A stretch of DNA of 64,000 bases, from contig MNCI01002112.1 in NCBI GenBank assembly GCA_015680685.1, positions 580,390 to 644,389 of the forward strand, written 5' to 3'. Origin of the DNA: Gnetum montanum. Lineage: Eukaryota > Streptophyta > Gnetopsida > Gnetales > Gnetaceae. Within the stretch, counting starts at the first letter, position 1. Each line of letters starts with the position of its first letter. Below, piece after piece: positions 36,693 through 47,966 of the stretch. A program made the translations under genes and the position numbers. Below the pieces are notes generated by a model. The model had not been told where the DNA came from. It did no database searches and saw only the letters and a program-made list of their open reading frames with translations.

Positions 36693-37848
36693 AGTGTCCT
36701 TGAATAGGATTTAGGTGCATGCTAGTCTCTGGCAATACCAAGGCCCAGATACCTCCAAATAGACTCAGTAGTTAATGTGAGTATGTGTGTGTGCTGTTGT
36801 GGCATGTGGTTTTAAAAAATGAAATGATTGCATTGTATGTAAACTACAAATGACTTGTGTTAAAGAGATTCAGCCAACTTTGCCAAGTACTGTGAGTTGT
36901 TGAGAGTTCCTATTTTGTTCAATTTCCTAGTCTACGCAGTCCTTATAATACCTACTTGTAAAAAATAAAATTTTGTAAAAACATTTGAGCACAACTCTGT
37001 GAATATACTTCTAATTTTCCCTAGAGAAAGAGATAGTTCCACAAGAAAACTAGAAATAGAGCAAGATTCGATGGAAATAGACAGAAAAGAGATTTGTGTG
37101 GACCTAAAATATTTAAACAAGGTAAAATGACACGAGTAAACACTTCGCAATAAATATATTCCATATTCAATATCTATGAATTGTTCAAACTTCCAAGGCT
37201 CAAATAAGCAATTTCTTCAAGACAATCCTACTATGCTACCAAAAATTTCTGCATAAACTACCACGTACGAGACTCCATTTTGGCTAGATAATAGATGTCA
37301 ACGATTGCATTCAATAGAACCTTCGAAAGACTTGACAATTTCTGATTGAAATACCATGGAAATTCACTTTAAAGATAAAAGGAAGCTATTTTGGTCCCAT
37401 CAAAATACCAAAGATTTTCTGAACCCTCTTAACTACTGAATAGTTCAACGGCATGACTACAAGCAGAGGCTCTCTTACAACAATCCCAATAGCAGTTCCT
37501 ATACATTTCACAATAATAAAATTTACTACTAAAATGCTCTTAAGGCTTTTAAACACAAGCGCTGCTATAGCAAAATTTTAATAGAAATTTCTATCAGGCA
37601 ACAAGAACAGTAAGAGCAATCTAAAAATCCCAAAATTACTTGCCAAGGATAATACTATCTAAACCACTAGCTAAACAATTTAAACAAAATAAAAAATAAA
37701 ATACATAACTCACAGGACCATGACAAAGAGGCTGAAATCTTTTTTTTAACAAGCCATCTTATAAGCAATCTTCTTTACAAATCTTCCAATATCCCAAGTG
37801 TGATGTGTGAGATCTCCAGTCCTCCTTCCTCCTTGATCCCTGAAGCCT

Positions 37849-37855
37849 TTTTATA
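37849..37855 (-). promoter_or_regulatory. TATA box inside the 2.9-kb insertion
   Basis: On the minus strand, CCCTATAAAAAGGCTTC lies about 1.7 kb from the right end and 1.2 kb from the left end. This would separate U3 from R-U5 if the insertion is a minus-strand LTR. Confidence 0.55.
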
Positions 37856-38153
37856 GGGTTCAAAGGTAGGTAGGGAAGTTACAAAATATCTTGGGTGGTT
37901 TAACCACCATAGAGACAAAAAGGCTANTTGGTGGTTATAAGTACCATGGGAAATTAAAATTTAGTTGTAACCACCAAGGGGAAGTTATCACCACCATGAT
38001 ATTTAAAAATTGCAAAGGAATCTTGTTCCATACATATAATATTGAATAACTGCCTTATAACTTCTCTTTCCTTTTGAAATAATAACAATATACCCTTTAC
38101 TTCTTTCTTAAACAAAGAAAAATGAAAATAAAATTAAATTTGATTAAAAATAT

Positions 38154-38960
38154 TTGGTGGAAGGGAAAGTACATGAAATATCAACAATATCAACATCCAC
38201 GTTTATGTCCATGTTCAGCTCAGAAATAGCCTATCTTGTGGCTGTGGCTACTGCCAAACCTCTTCCTATTTCGTCGTCTTTCCGTTTGGCTGTAACGGCC
38301 ATGAACTACCACCACCATAATCATCATTATCGACAGCGGTTGTAGAGTGCCATCTCTATCTCTGACATTGGCTCTGCCAAAACCACAACCACAGGAGTTT
38401 GCGTGGGCATGGAGCCAGTGTTTCCACGAAATGGTCGCTACGGTTGCAATGTTGTTGATGGCCTGATGAGCTTGTCAATTTTTTTATAACAACATAGATT
38501 TGGTAAAGTAAAGACACATCATTCCATGTAATAGTAGTAGAGCTTGGTGAATACAATACTGATGGACGACGTAGACACAGAATTGAAGATTAAAGGTAGC
38601 ATGCATGATATGTTCTCTAGCCAAATCGCAAGAGTTCATGCCTATGGACGTGATTTCGGGTGTGAAGATGAGCATCATGCGGTAGAGTCATCATGGTGGC
38701 TGTGATGAGATTCGAAGGCAGGAGCGTGGAACCGAGCTTTTCATCTGTTGGGACAGTGACTGAGACATTCTTCTCGACGAAGACATCATCGTCGCTTGCG
38801 TCGTGATCCCGGCCCTGGCACCTGATTTTGGATAAGAATTTCTTCTCTATTCTTATCAGGGTTTCTAGGGTTTTTGGTTGGTTTTGGAATTGGTTCCCAT
38901 TTAGTTGGCCGCACTGATTTCTACTGTTGATCTCGATCTGGGTCTTCCCTATTTATGTCT
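38154..38960. other. GC-richer, gene-like stretch inside the insertion
   Basis: Base composition and CpG content rise here. A 9-bp inverted repeat (GATAAGAAT ... ATTCTTATC, about 38832-38858) and a telo-box-like AAACCCTAG on the minus strand (about 38864-38876) are visible. Short frames on both strands (38154-38345 plus, 38356-38678 minus) match nothing I know. This may be captured host leader or exon DNA. Confidence 0.4.
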
Positions 38961-39108
38961 CTGGAACAAAGGGCGTGGCAGCAGCGATGTTATGTGTAGC
39001 TGTGGTTGTGGCTGAAGTGCAGGTGGCGGCAGTGGATTGGTTCCATCTCTTTGTTGCGGCTGAATGATTGAGTCTATCCATACTCAGACTTAGACTCCGG
39101 ATATGGGT

Positions 39109-39576
39109 CTAATTTTTGACAAATTGAAGATTATTATTGAAATCCCTGTCTATGGAGCTGGCTGCAATAGTGATGATCCAGGGCACAGTATTTGTCATAG
39201 ATCCACTACCGTGGAAACCTTCATTTCCACCTACACAAATGACCGTAATCCCATGTCTAACAACATGAAATGAACCCATAGAGATGGGATCCTGAAAGTT
39301 GGTGGAGCCTGCTTCAGTAATGATTGACATAGAAAAAATGTTGACGCCATCCCTGATTGCACTATCAAACGCAGCAAGGATATCTGCATACCAACAACCA
39401 CCCTGCACATTCTAGTAGGCCTTGTATACTACAATTCTTGCAAATGGAACTCCTCCTCTACCATCTCCTATTGCCAAAATTTTGTAGTTCATATTATGCA
39501 CAAACCTACCTACAGCAATTGATACTGTATGTGTTCCTTGTCCAACCTGTTCCATGAAATGGTCAAATGTGCCAAC
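39109..39576 (-). pseudogene. Subtilisin-like protease (subtilase) gene fragment
   Basis: Minus-strand reading from the insertion edge gives the plant subtilase His region and the stretch after it: VGQGTHTVSIAVG, GRGGVPFARIVVYKAY, a stop, then an open 99 codons with ADILAAFDSAIRDGVNIFSM, DPISMGSFHVVRHGITVICV, GGNEG, NTVPWIITIAASSIDRDF. Plant subtilases (family S8) are secreted serine proteases. The catalytic His of the GHGTHT motif is Gln here. The Asn of GNEG (oxyanion region) is kept. The catalytic Asp and Ser regions are absent. An in-frame stop follows KAY. It is a captured, dead fragment of a host gene. Confidence 0.88.
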
Positions 39577-39582
39577 AGTAGT

Positions 39583-40720
39583 CACTAGCAAAGGCTAGTG
39601 TTGTCCACATAGAAAACACTAAATTTGACTTTAAATAACTCAAATTGATTTTAGAAAATCCTAAAATTCATCATTTATCAATCCAAGCCTATCAACTACA
39701 TTGGAATTTGTAGAACTATGCTGGGGTAGTGTAGTCCACATGGAAAACACCAAAAGTTGTTAGAAATAGCTCAAATCAACTCCTAGAAAGACCTATAACT
39801 CTATCAAAGCTTATTGAGACCTTAATACACTAGGAACCAAGCCAAAATCCATAATTTTTCATCACAAACCTCTCAACTATGACGAAAATTACATGCCTAT
39901 GTTAGGCCAATGTAGTGAAGAGGTATTTGGCCTTCCCAAGATCCAAAATCCCATTAGAACTGATAATTTTGATGATAAAACCTTATCTAATAGCACCAAT
40001 GACCTTGGAAGTCCACTAGCATGGTTTATTTGGAATAAAAATGCATCTAAAATCATGTTTTATGCATGAATACATTGAGGAAGCCTATGAATATGCTATC
40101 CCACTATAGGCATAGTGGAGACACATTTTGTGGTAAGGTTTACTAGCATTATACCACTCAGAATGGCCGAAAACTAACTTAGGAAGCCCAAAACCCTATT
40201 CCACTTCATTCAAGTACAATTTCATTCTATATCAATCTTGAAAACACCAGATCCCCCATGACTACATTGAAACCATGCATGACTATGCTAGCCTAGTGTA
40301 GTCTAATGGAAAATACCATGAAACATAATTTTGTTACATAAATTCGACCTCTAAGTAGTCAATTCAATCCTTCCATGATCTTGCACTATCCTAGGAAGAT
40401 AGCAGAGGAGTAATTCCAATCCTAAAATTCTAGTGATTCACTTATTCCTTATGACTATGTTGGGGTCTACGTTAACTATGCTAGCCTAGTGTAGTCACCA
40501 ATGGAAACATCATTTTCAACTTCAAGAGGGTATAAAATGACCCAAAACATACCAATCCTTAATACCAACCACATGCACTAGCTGTTTGGACCATCATGAC
40601 CCCAAAAGTAATCATATTGATCTTGGAAAGCTACCCATCAGTATTGACTACATTGGGGAATGCATGACTATGCTAGGCCAGCGTAGTCACTAGTAGAGCC
40701 TAGGGTAGTCATAAGAAAAA
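39583..40720 (+). repeat. Degenerate repeats of about 187 bp, element E spacer
   Basis: Units carry the words GACTACATTGG ... GACTATGCTAGCCTAGTGTAGTCAC. Anchors lie near 39707, 39880, 40075, 40260, 40445 and 40645, giving steps of 173-200 bp. Together with 36060-36659 they form the spacer between the antisense gene and RT. No coding potential is seen. Confidence 0.75.
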
Positions 40721-41440
40721 GTGTTAATTTTGCCTCAAAACAATCCTGGAATGATTTCATCATGTGTCTAGACTCCATTGGTAACCTTGTAGCCTCATAC
40801 CATGGCTTGCTAAGGTCTAAAACTGGAAAAATCTAATCCTTTTCAATTAATAATAAACATTTTTATCACATGTATTACACTTTGACTAATTTAAATTTAT
40901 TTCATGGTGTTTCATTCTATTTTGGTATTGTTATGCATTTTTGACCTTCATGACCATCAGTTAACCTAATGTAGCTTCTACATAACTTCAGTTTCATCAT
41001 ACCTACCTTATTTACTCTAGTATTTCCTATGTTAACCTTTATTTATCCTTTGATTGGTGTTAAGTGATGGGGTTTGACCATCTTTGGCCATCATTTGACA
41101 CCATGTAACCATGGTCTACCAAGGCCTTAAACTGACAAAAGTGAAACCTCAGTTGGCCACATTTGACCTTATCTTCCATATTTTCATGTTGTTTCTACTT
41201 GTTTTTAACCTTTATTTGACCTTTTTTAGTCATTATTCCATCTTATTTATCTTCACCTAAATTCTATAGCCTTGGTTGACCTTGTTTGCAATTTGTTCAA
41301 CATTGAAATAGCATGTGTTTGCATATTTAGTAAGGTATGTTATATCATTTTGGAATTTACTCATTTTTACCTAGTTGTCAATTAATGTGCTTATGGTTGA
41401 TATGCAAGATTGGAGTGTGGAAACTTAGAAGAAAATTAGT
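40721..41440. other. Spacer before RT of element E
   Basis: AT-rich DNA with the two motif units listed separately. I see no gene. Confidence 0.55.
40795..41135 (+). repeat. Two motif units upstream of RT, element E
   Basis: CCATGGCTTGCTAAGGTC followed by TAAAACTGG (40801-40827) and CCATGGTCTACCAAGGCC followed by TTAAACTGAC (41108-41135), about 307 bp apart. They have the same orientation as the other units relative to gag-pol. Confidence 0.7.
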
Positions 41441-42530
41441 TTCCCATTGAAGCTAAATGGACCTCATGGTAATTTTGAACAATGCATTGATCCTAATTGC
41501 CTAGATCTTGAGCTTAAGAGTCCCATCGACTATATAGCTTCAATAGAGAAACCTCTAGAGTAGCCTAACCACCTAGTAAAAATCCTTGACCTTGAAATTA
41601 GTGATATTACTTAAGACTCTCTAGTTGAGGTTCCTCTCATGACACATGGTGGTGAGGAAAAAACACTAAAACTAAGTTCCTCATTGGAACCCATGTTGTC
41701 ATGACACATGATGGTGAGGAGGAAACACTAAAGTCCTACAAGATAATATTAAGGAATTTTCCTAGACATATAAATATATGCCAATTCTAGACCCATATTT
41801 AGTCCAACATAACATCATACTTGATCCTAGCATTATACCAGTTAAGTAAAAAGTTTGTAAGATTAGACCGAATTTGGCCCTAGTAATTTGTGATAAAATC
41901 ACAAAACTATACCAAGTTGGTTTCATCAAAGTTGTTGATTACATAGAGTGGGTGTCTGACATAGTGGTAGTGATGAAGAAAAATGGATTTTATGTATTTG
42001 CATCAATTTCCAAGACCTAAATAAGGCAACTATACATCAAAGATGAATTTTTCCTTGCCTAGTATTAATCAACTTATTGATACTATGTTTGGACATGCCT
42101 TATTATCCTTTATGGATGGACTCATGGGATATAACCAAATTATTATTAATCCTACACATCATTATAGTACAACCTTCATGACATCTTGGGGTACCTTTTG
42201 TTATACTATGATGCCCTTTGGCCTAACGAATGCAGGAGCAACCTACCAAAGAGTAATGATGTATACATTTAGTGACTATATGCTATGTTTGCTCAATGAT
42301 TACATAGATGATATAATCATTAAGTTCAAAGTGACCAATGATCATACACATGACCTTAACCTTGTGCTAATATGATTCCTCAATTATGAGCTTAGGATTA
42401 ACTCCAAAAAGTGTGTCTTTGGCATTAAAATTGGTAAGATGATTGGCTTTGTAGTATCTGAACTAGGAATACATGTCAATCATAATAAGGTTAAGGCCAT
42501 ATCCAACTTGGTAGAACCTACTAACCTTAA
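41441..42530 (+). pseudogene. Reverse transcriptase of element E
   Basis: RT copies the element RNA into DNA. The N-terminal linker begins near 41455 (LKLNGPHGNFEQCI) and includes DSLVEVPLMTHGGEE. RT motifs follow: DPYLVQHNI and KVCKIRPNLALVI near 41790-41890, VGFIKVVDYIEWVSDIVVV, then an open 110 codons at 42043-42372 with FSLPSINQLID, SFMDGLMGYNQI, MMPFGLTNAGATYQRVM and DYIDDIIIKF. The catalytic pair is the YIDD form at about 42299-42310. The frame before 42043 has stops and one frameshift. Confidence 0.88.
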
Positions 42531-43125
42531 GGATCTTTAGGGATTACGAAATAAATTATAATTTATTCATAGGTTTATTGCTAGGCTTACAGATAAGTTA
42601 CAATCCATGCAACACTTACTTAAGAAAGGAGTTCACTATGAGTGGATGGCTCAATGCCAAGAAGCCTTTGAAAATCTTAAGCAAGAGTTGAAACAACTAC
42701 CAACAGTCTATCCTCTACAAGAGGATAAACCTTTATATATCCACCTTTCTATCTCTAACATATCTATTGCCTCTCCACTTTATTAGAAATTAGATGATGG
42801 AGTAGAGTTACTTGTATACTACTTAATTCATGCATTAGTTTCCCATGAGACCTAATACACCAAAGTGCAGAAGTATTGTCTAGCCCTAGTCTTCTCATTG
42901 GAGAATTAGAGGCATTACCTCTTTTGGAGCTAGGTCAACATCATTTGTAAATACAATGTGCTTAGATCCATAATGACCAATATTTATGAGAGTAGCCATA
43001 TAGCCCATTCAAAAGCTATAACAATAGAGTTTGACCTTCATTACATTTCTCAAGCATCAATGAAAGGTATAGAAATAGCCATGCAACTCACTATTTCAAT
43101 GGTTTAAGATCATGTGACCATAGAT
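42531..43125 (+). pseudogene. RT-linked RNase H of element E
   Basis: It follows RT after a stop where relatives have Gln (KDL-stop-GLR). Visible pieces are RFIARLTDKLQSMQHLL, YEWMAQCQEAFENLK, PLQEDKPLYIHLS, LLVYYLIHALVSHET, YTKVQKYCLALVFSL and HYISQASMKGIEIAMQLT. The RNase H removes the RNA strand after first-strand synthesis. Stops at several Gln or Trp positions inactivate it. This is the segment at which gag is joined in element C. Confidence 0.8.
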
Positions 43126-43680
43126 TTTGAATTCCCTAATGAACACATCAACATTATTAGCAATGTACCTAAGGGCTATGAGGTAGTCATGCACTTTGAT
43201 GGAGTTTCAACTTCCCATGGGACTAGTGTTGATGCCATCATAACAATCCCATCTTATGAAATTAAATCCTTCACTTATCATTTATAATTTTCATGTACCA
43301 ATACTATAGTAGAGTATGAGGGCTTGATCAGAGGAATGATGATAGCTCATAACCAAAGAATAAAATGCTTAATGATCAAAGGTGATTCACAACTTGTGGT
43401 TAACCAAGTAACCAAGGTTTATGCATGTAAATCCAAACATTTACAATCTTGCTATGACCTAGGAAAGAAACTAATACATTAATTTACAGACATTAATATC
43501 CAACATGTACTCCAAACCAAGAATACCATAGCCAATTCCATTGCAACATTAGCCCTTGGTGAGATACTAGATGTGTTTAGAAAGCTTGCTTCCTTGACCA
43601 TGGATTGTGCTATTCCCATCATGCAAAGCACTTAGGATACCTTTTTAGCCTTAGTTCATACCAACCCTCCAAAGGAGTGG
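43126..43680 (+). pseudogene. Extra RNase H of element E
   Basis: This second RNase H domain is typical of the Tat lineage. Acidic residues are kept in MHFDGVSTSHG (43192), VEYEGLIRGM and MIKGDSQLVVNQVTKVYACK. The last site is degenerate (IANSIATLAL). One stop splits the core (TYHL-stop). The domain aligns residue by residue with B, C and F. Confidence 0.83.
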
Positions 43681-44913
43681 TATGATGATATCAACTTTTA
43701 CCTCATGCATGGTAAACCTACACATAGGTTAATTGCTACTCAAAAGGACATTGTACATAAATGATCAAAATAGTATGTCATAGTAGGTGATCACACATTA
43801 TGCTGATAGTCCTATGATGACATATTATTAGTGTTCTTGGATAGAATCAAATCTTGCATAGTCCTATAGCAAGTTTATAATGGTATATGTGGGGGATATA
43901 TAGGACTTGGAGTCATGCTTACTAAAATCAGGTGACTAGGATATTACTAGCCCTATATGTTGCAAAAGATCAAAACATGTGATAGTTGCTAGTTGCCAAT
44001 GGCATAGAAACCTTATACATGTATCATCGACTGAGTTACACACCACTCAGATAAGTTTGTTGTTTTAATGATGAGGGTTGGATATCATTGGATCCATAAT
44101 GCCTAAGTCTTCCGCAAGGCATAGCTTTATCATCACTACAACTAAATACTTTATGAAGTGGGTTGAAGTCATTTCCCTAAAGAAAACAACATCTCAACAA
44201 GTTTGTAAGTTCATACTTGATAACATAGTAGCCTGTTTAGGTATACCTATGATCATAGTCACAGATAATAAACCATAATTTAGTAGCCAAGAAACCAAAA
44301 AAAATTTCATGACCTAGGAATTAAGCATTATTTCTCATCACCATGCTACCCCCAAGCAAATGGGCAAGCTAAGGAAAGCAATAAGGCCATCATAAACTTG
44401 CTCAAAAATATGTTGAATAATATTAAACACAAGTGGCATGTGTGTCTTGTCCATACACCTTAGGCCTATCAAACAACATCCCAAATTACAACTAGTGTAA
44501 CCCCATATAGCCTGGTTTATGATTTTAAAGCTATTTTACCTCTTGAATTGTAGGTTCCATTACTCTGAATAGTCATATCTAACTTCATCAATGATGAACA
44601 AGACCAAGAGTTGTGCATCATGGACTTGGACTCTATGGAAGATCAATAAGTAAGAATTCTTATTCATGTTGAGTAGTATCAAGAGAGGAAGAAATGGCAA
44701 TACCATCATAACCTAGTCAAGTGCAAGATCAAGGAAGGAGACTTGGTCCACAAGGCCATCTACGAGAATGCAAACAAACTCTTAGCTAATTGGGAAGGAC
44801 ATTTCTTGGTCACTAAGGCCTACAACAATGAAGCCTTCTCGATAGTGGACATGAATGCAAATAAATTGGCCAATCTAGTTAGTCATTCCTATTTAAATCC
44901 CTACTACATGTAG
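43681..44913 (+). pseudogene. Integrase of element E
   Basis: After the linker (INFYLMHGKPTHR near 43690) the zinc domain is degraded. The core is clear: LDIIGSIMPKSSARHSF from 44075, YFMKWVEVISLKK, VTDNKP near 44262, CYPQANGQAKESNKAI near 44344. Here Lys occupies the catalytic Glu position. The C-terminal part has HNLVKCKIKEGDLVHKA, NWEGHFLVTKA (GPY/F module, Pro to His) and NKLANLVSHSYLNPYYM, ending at TAG 44911-44913. Stops and frameshifts are present. Confidence 0.85.
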
Positions 44914-45610
44914 CCCATGAGAACCAACAATTAGCACTGACAAACAAGCCTACATGACCTTTTTTTGTACAACAAATAAGCTTTGAAACTTTGTAACATT
45001 GGTGACCATGGATACCCTAGTTTGCTAATTATCTTATATGATATTATGCATTTTATTATAACAACATGACTTTTTGGTTTATTTTTCTTTTTCTCTTGGA
45101 GTTTTCCTTATAGGATGAAGCTCAAAGTCATCATGGTGGTGCAACTCATTATAATAGCAAGTTATCATATAACCTCAATGTGCAAGAATTAGTGAGTTTG
45201 TCCCTACCATACCAAGAGCATTTGTTTCACATCATTTCCATTACAACGACTTGAGCTGAATCCCATAGCCTATTTATATCCTTCCTCATCCTAAATAATA
45301 ATGTTGACCTATGTTTGACACCCATGCATTATGACCATATTACATCCCTTAATCATGATCCACCTACAAGTCCATTAATATAACACATGTCATTCAATAA
45401 TAAAACCAAATCAAAACCAACCTTGGTAATGAAACCCAATGAAGGTTTTATCTAAGAAAAAAAGGGAAAAAAGAAAATTTCCAAGAATTTGAATAGCCAA
45501 TGAACCCAAAAAGACAAACCAATGGCTTCAAACATTCAAATAGAGAATCCTAATAGCCAAAACAACTTTAGTATGAGATGTTGGTTCCTCAAATGCATTG
45601 CCGAGTGACC
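44914..45610 (+). other. Element E 3' untranslated region, cut by F
   Basis: No gene is recognised. The conserved block after a pyrimidine tract is at about 45080-45190 (TATAG, GATGAAGCTC). The homology to B stops at GAGTGACC (45610), where the end of LTR F begins. TGACC would be the F target duplication. Confidence 0.7.
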
Positions 45611-46300
45611 TGTAGAGATTGAAAATATTGGTTGCTGGAGAAATCTAGAGTTTCTAGCAAAATATCCTTGACCCTAGATTCTAAGGACCTTTACAAAAAA
45701 TAGGATCCAAGGTACCTTAGATGCTTTGGTAGATCACCTACAGACTTGAGGGTAAAACAAGATAAATAAAATAAAAATGCAAAAGGTAGATTTAATGATA
45801 AATGCACTAAGAATAAAGAAAATAAATCTAAATTGCACATAAATGGAACTATAAAATTTTATTTTAAAATGAAGGTAGAGTCCAAAAATGCATATGAAGT
45901 TATGACAAAGAAGAGAGTAGGGAAATTCACTTGGGCAAGGGTTCAAAATTTGTTGAAACTTCTAATATCAGCTCCACAATCTAGAGGTTATGCCACTCCT
46001 GATGCTCTCAAAACTTTATTTCTCTTACAGAAAATCTACTACATTTTTGATGTAGGAGGGATGAGAGGTGTGAGGGATTTGGATCAAAAAGTGAGCTTAA
46101 TTAGAAGTTTGGATTCCTAGGTGCTCAACATTGATGCCACAATGTCACAAATCTCAAATGGGGGATAAGATGGGTAACAATGGCTATGGGTTCCACACTA
46201 GCGGATTAAAGAAACTCTATATGTGATCAAACCTCTTAAATGCAAAAATTTTTGAAAAATGCATAAGTGTGAAACCCTTTCATGGTATTGGTCCTTGGGC

Positions 46301-46307
46301 TTTATAG
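46301..46307 (-). promoter_or_regulatory. TATA box of LTR F
   Basis: CTATAAA (minus) in ACCCTATAAAGCCC lies about 750 bp from the LTR start once the insertion is subtracted. Confidence 0.6.
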
Positions 46308-46992
46308 GGTTTTGGCCACAAATTTTGCTACAAATCTACTTAATTGCTATTACAAATTCTACTTGATTGATGCTACAAATTTTGCTTGATTACTAACAAA
46401 ATTATAGCTACATGTAGGTGTGGTGGGTATTCAAATCCAAGGTGATTACAATGTCTGGTAAGTGTTATACCTCCATGGTCATTCTATTTACTAAAAATAG
46501 TAAATGAGAATTTTACCCTCACTGGTTTCTTCCAATCAAGTTGGGCCTTCCAACAAAAACATAGGGATGTAGGATTCTTGTTGGAGTTGGTGGAATGCTA
46601 GAATCTTGGGGCATGATAGAGTAATGCTAAGGGGATGAAGTGGCAACACTAGGAGTTATTACCCTCCACACTGAGCAAGGTTGATGTCTCAACCCCCAAT
46701 GATGAGGATAGATGAGTTATACCCTCCAATAGTTATCTCCAGGATGGAAAATATTATATCACTTATAAGACCCCTCAAAATGCCATTTTCTGGCATCTCA
46801 AAAGGCATTTTTAACCTTAACCCCCAAGCCTAAATATAGGCATTATATAATTTTTTCACCTGGGGGCTGAGTCTTTGACCACTTATAAGGCATTTCTTAG
46901 TCCCAAAAATCTAAAGTGTATGAGATTGCATCTCATGGATTACAATTTAAATATTTACAATAAATTTTAGCCTTGGGTTTCATGGGATAGGG

Positions 46993-47899
46993 ATTACATG
47001 GCTGATGAATCATGGTTTCCTAGGTGCTGATATCATGCCCCTATTATTAGACCCCTATTATCGAACCCATGATATCAAGTACAAGATATCAAGTCTGATG
47101 AATCCCAATATCGAACACCTGATATCAAGTACCCGATATCACAACCTGGCTAATGATATCAGATACACAAGATCATGATCCCTATGTAAGCCTAGAAATA
47201 CACATTTGGGTGCACAAGAGAAGAGTGTTAGAGAAAGTATAGAAGTAGAGTCTTTTTATTATTTTTTAGTTCATCTCAACCCTTTCCCCAGTGCATGCCA
47301 GTAGTGTGATGATTGTAATTATACAGAATCTTTATTTGAGTGTGATGTACTTGGACACATGCATGACCAGTAATAAAGATCAAGATTACTTCATCATTGT
47401 AGCATTCACTTAGTTTTAACTTTTTAACTATTATTTATTGCTTTCTTAATTAATATTTCCTTACCTTCCTCTACTATCTCTATTATTAAACGTGGAATGA
47501 GTACAACTTAATCACAAGCATTTCAGTGTGACTACTTGGTATCCCAGTAGCGTACCTCAAACATGTGCTTGGTAATCCTAGTAGTAGTATGTGAGGTTCA
47601 AGATGTGTATGGATGATTAAGGATGGATGCTCATCACACTTAGGCTAGCTTAGATTCTCTCCTCCCATTCCCTCTTAGCTTAATTAAAGTTATTCTCCAT
47701 TGCCTCTAGGAGTAGCACTAGTTTAGAACCACATCATACACCTCACTTTGGACTAAACCATACAAGATAAAGCAAATACTAGTCCATATGGGAAGATATT
47801 AAACTATGATCAATGAGTAACTATTTAGATACCACAACTAGTCCATCTGTAGAGTTCGAATGGATCATGTGTGAACACTCATATTCATATGGTTGAGTG
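46993..47899. mobile_element. About 907-bp insertion of unknown type in LTR F
   Basis: DNA not found in the other LTRs of the family lies between two TAGGG copies (46988-46992, 47900-47904), a possible 5-bp target duplication. The ends are not clearly TG...CA. It contains six GATATC palindromes at 47027-47152 and the paired segments CTTGGTATCCCAGTAG and CTTGGTAATCCTAGTAG (about 47538 and 47570), the first faintly like a methionine-tRNA primer site. No coding sequence is seen. It could be a small LTR-type element or its remnant. Confidence 0.45.
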
Positions 47900-47966
47900 T
47901 AGGGGTACCTTGCCACTTCTCAATGGCCACAAAAATGTTACAACATGTAATTTTGATGGTGTTTCA

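Larger units (their letters stand above)
36660..39577 (-). mobile_element. 2918-bp insertion with TSD GTAGT, probably a solo LTR
   Basis: The insertion begins TGTTGGC and ends GCCAACA (7-bp perfect inverted termini). It is flanked by GTAGT on both sides (36655-36659 and 39578-39582). Removing it plus one GTAGT restores CTAGTGTAGTCACTAG, the consensus of the host spacer repeat, so the boundaries are exact. TG...CA ends and a 5-bp duplication fit an LTR. A minus-strand TATA box lies near its middle. No second LTR or pol gene is seen. It contains subtilase gene sequence at its right end, a GC-richer part (38200-39100) and many CpGs, so it is younger than E. An N lies at 37927. Confidence 0.82.
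24170..45610 (+). mobile_element. Element E: near-complete Tat-like retrotransposon, over 21 kb
   Basis: Plus-strand order is 5' LTR, leader, gag, protease, motif array, antisense gene, repeat spacer (with a 2918-bp insertion), motif, RT, RNase H, extra RNase H, integrase and 3' untranslated region. The sequence is then broken at 45610 by element F. Its polypurine tract and 3' LTR should lie beyond F. Without the insertion, LTR start to breakpoint is about 18.5 kb, and a second LTR brings the original element to about 20 kb. All frames are broken. Confidence 0.88.
45611..47966 (-). mobile_element. 3' LTR of element F, with an insertion
   Basis: On the minus strand the LTR starts TGAAACACCATC at 47966, directly after the purine run AACAAAGAGAAG, and ends CTCTACA at 45611 next to the E sequence. 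Taking out the 907-bp insertion leaves 1449 bp, which fits the family. Conserved blocks (CATGAAACCCAAGGCTAAAA near 46985-46960) match LTR B. Confidence 0.82.

Noticed and set aside
38864-38880. AAACCCTAG word as an interstitial telomere repeat
   Set aside because: It is a single unit. A telo-box of a gene promoter or leader is the simpler reading.
39109-39408. Functional subtilase gene
   Set aside because: The catalytic His is Gln, a stop lies in frame, the Asp and Ser regions are absent, and the fragment lies within a transposable element.
36660-39577. Helitron as the carrier of the subtilase fragment
   Set aside because: Gene capture and a terminal hairpin suggested it, but the insertion has a perfect 5-bp target duplication and TG/CA inverted termini, which Helitrons do not make.
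47538-47553. Copia-type methionine-tRNA primer site
   Set aside because: CTTGGTATCCCAGTAG only partly fits, a second similar segment occurs 30 bp later, and no LTR ends could be defined around it.
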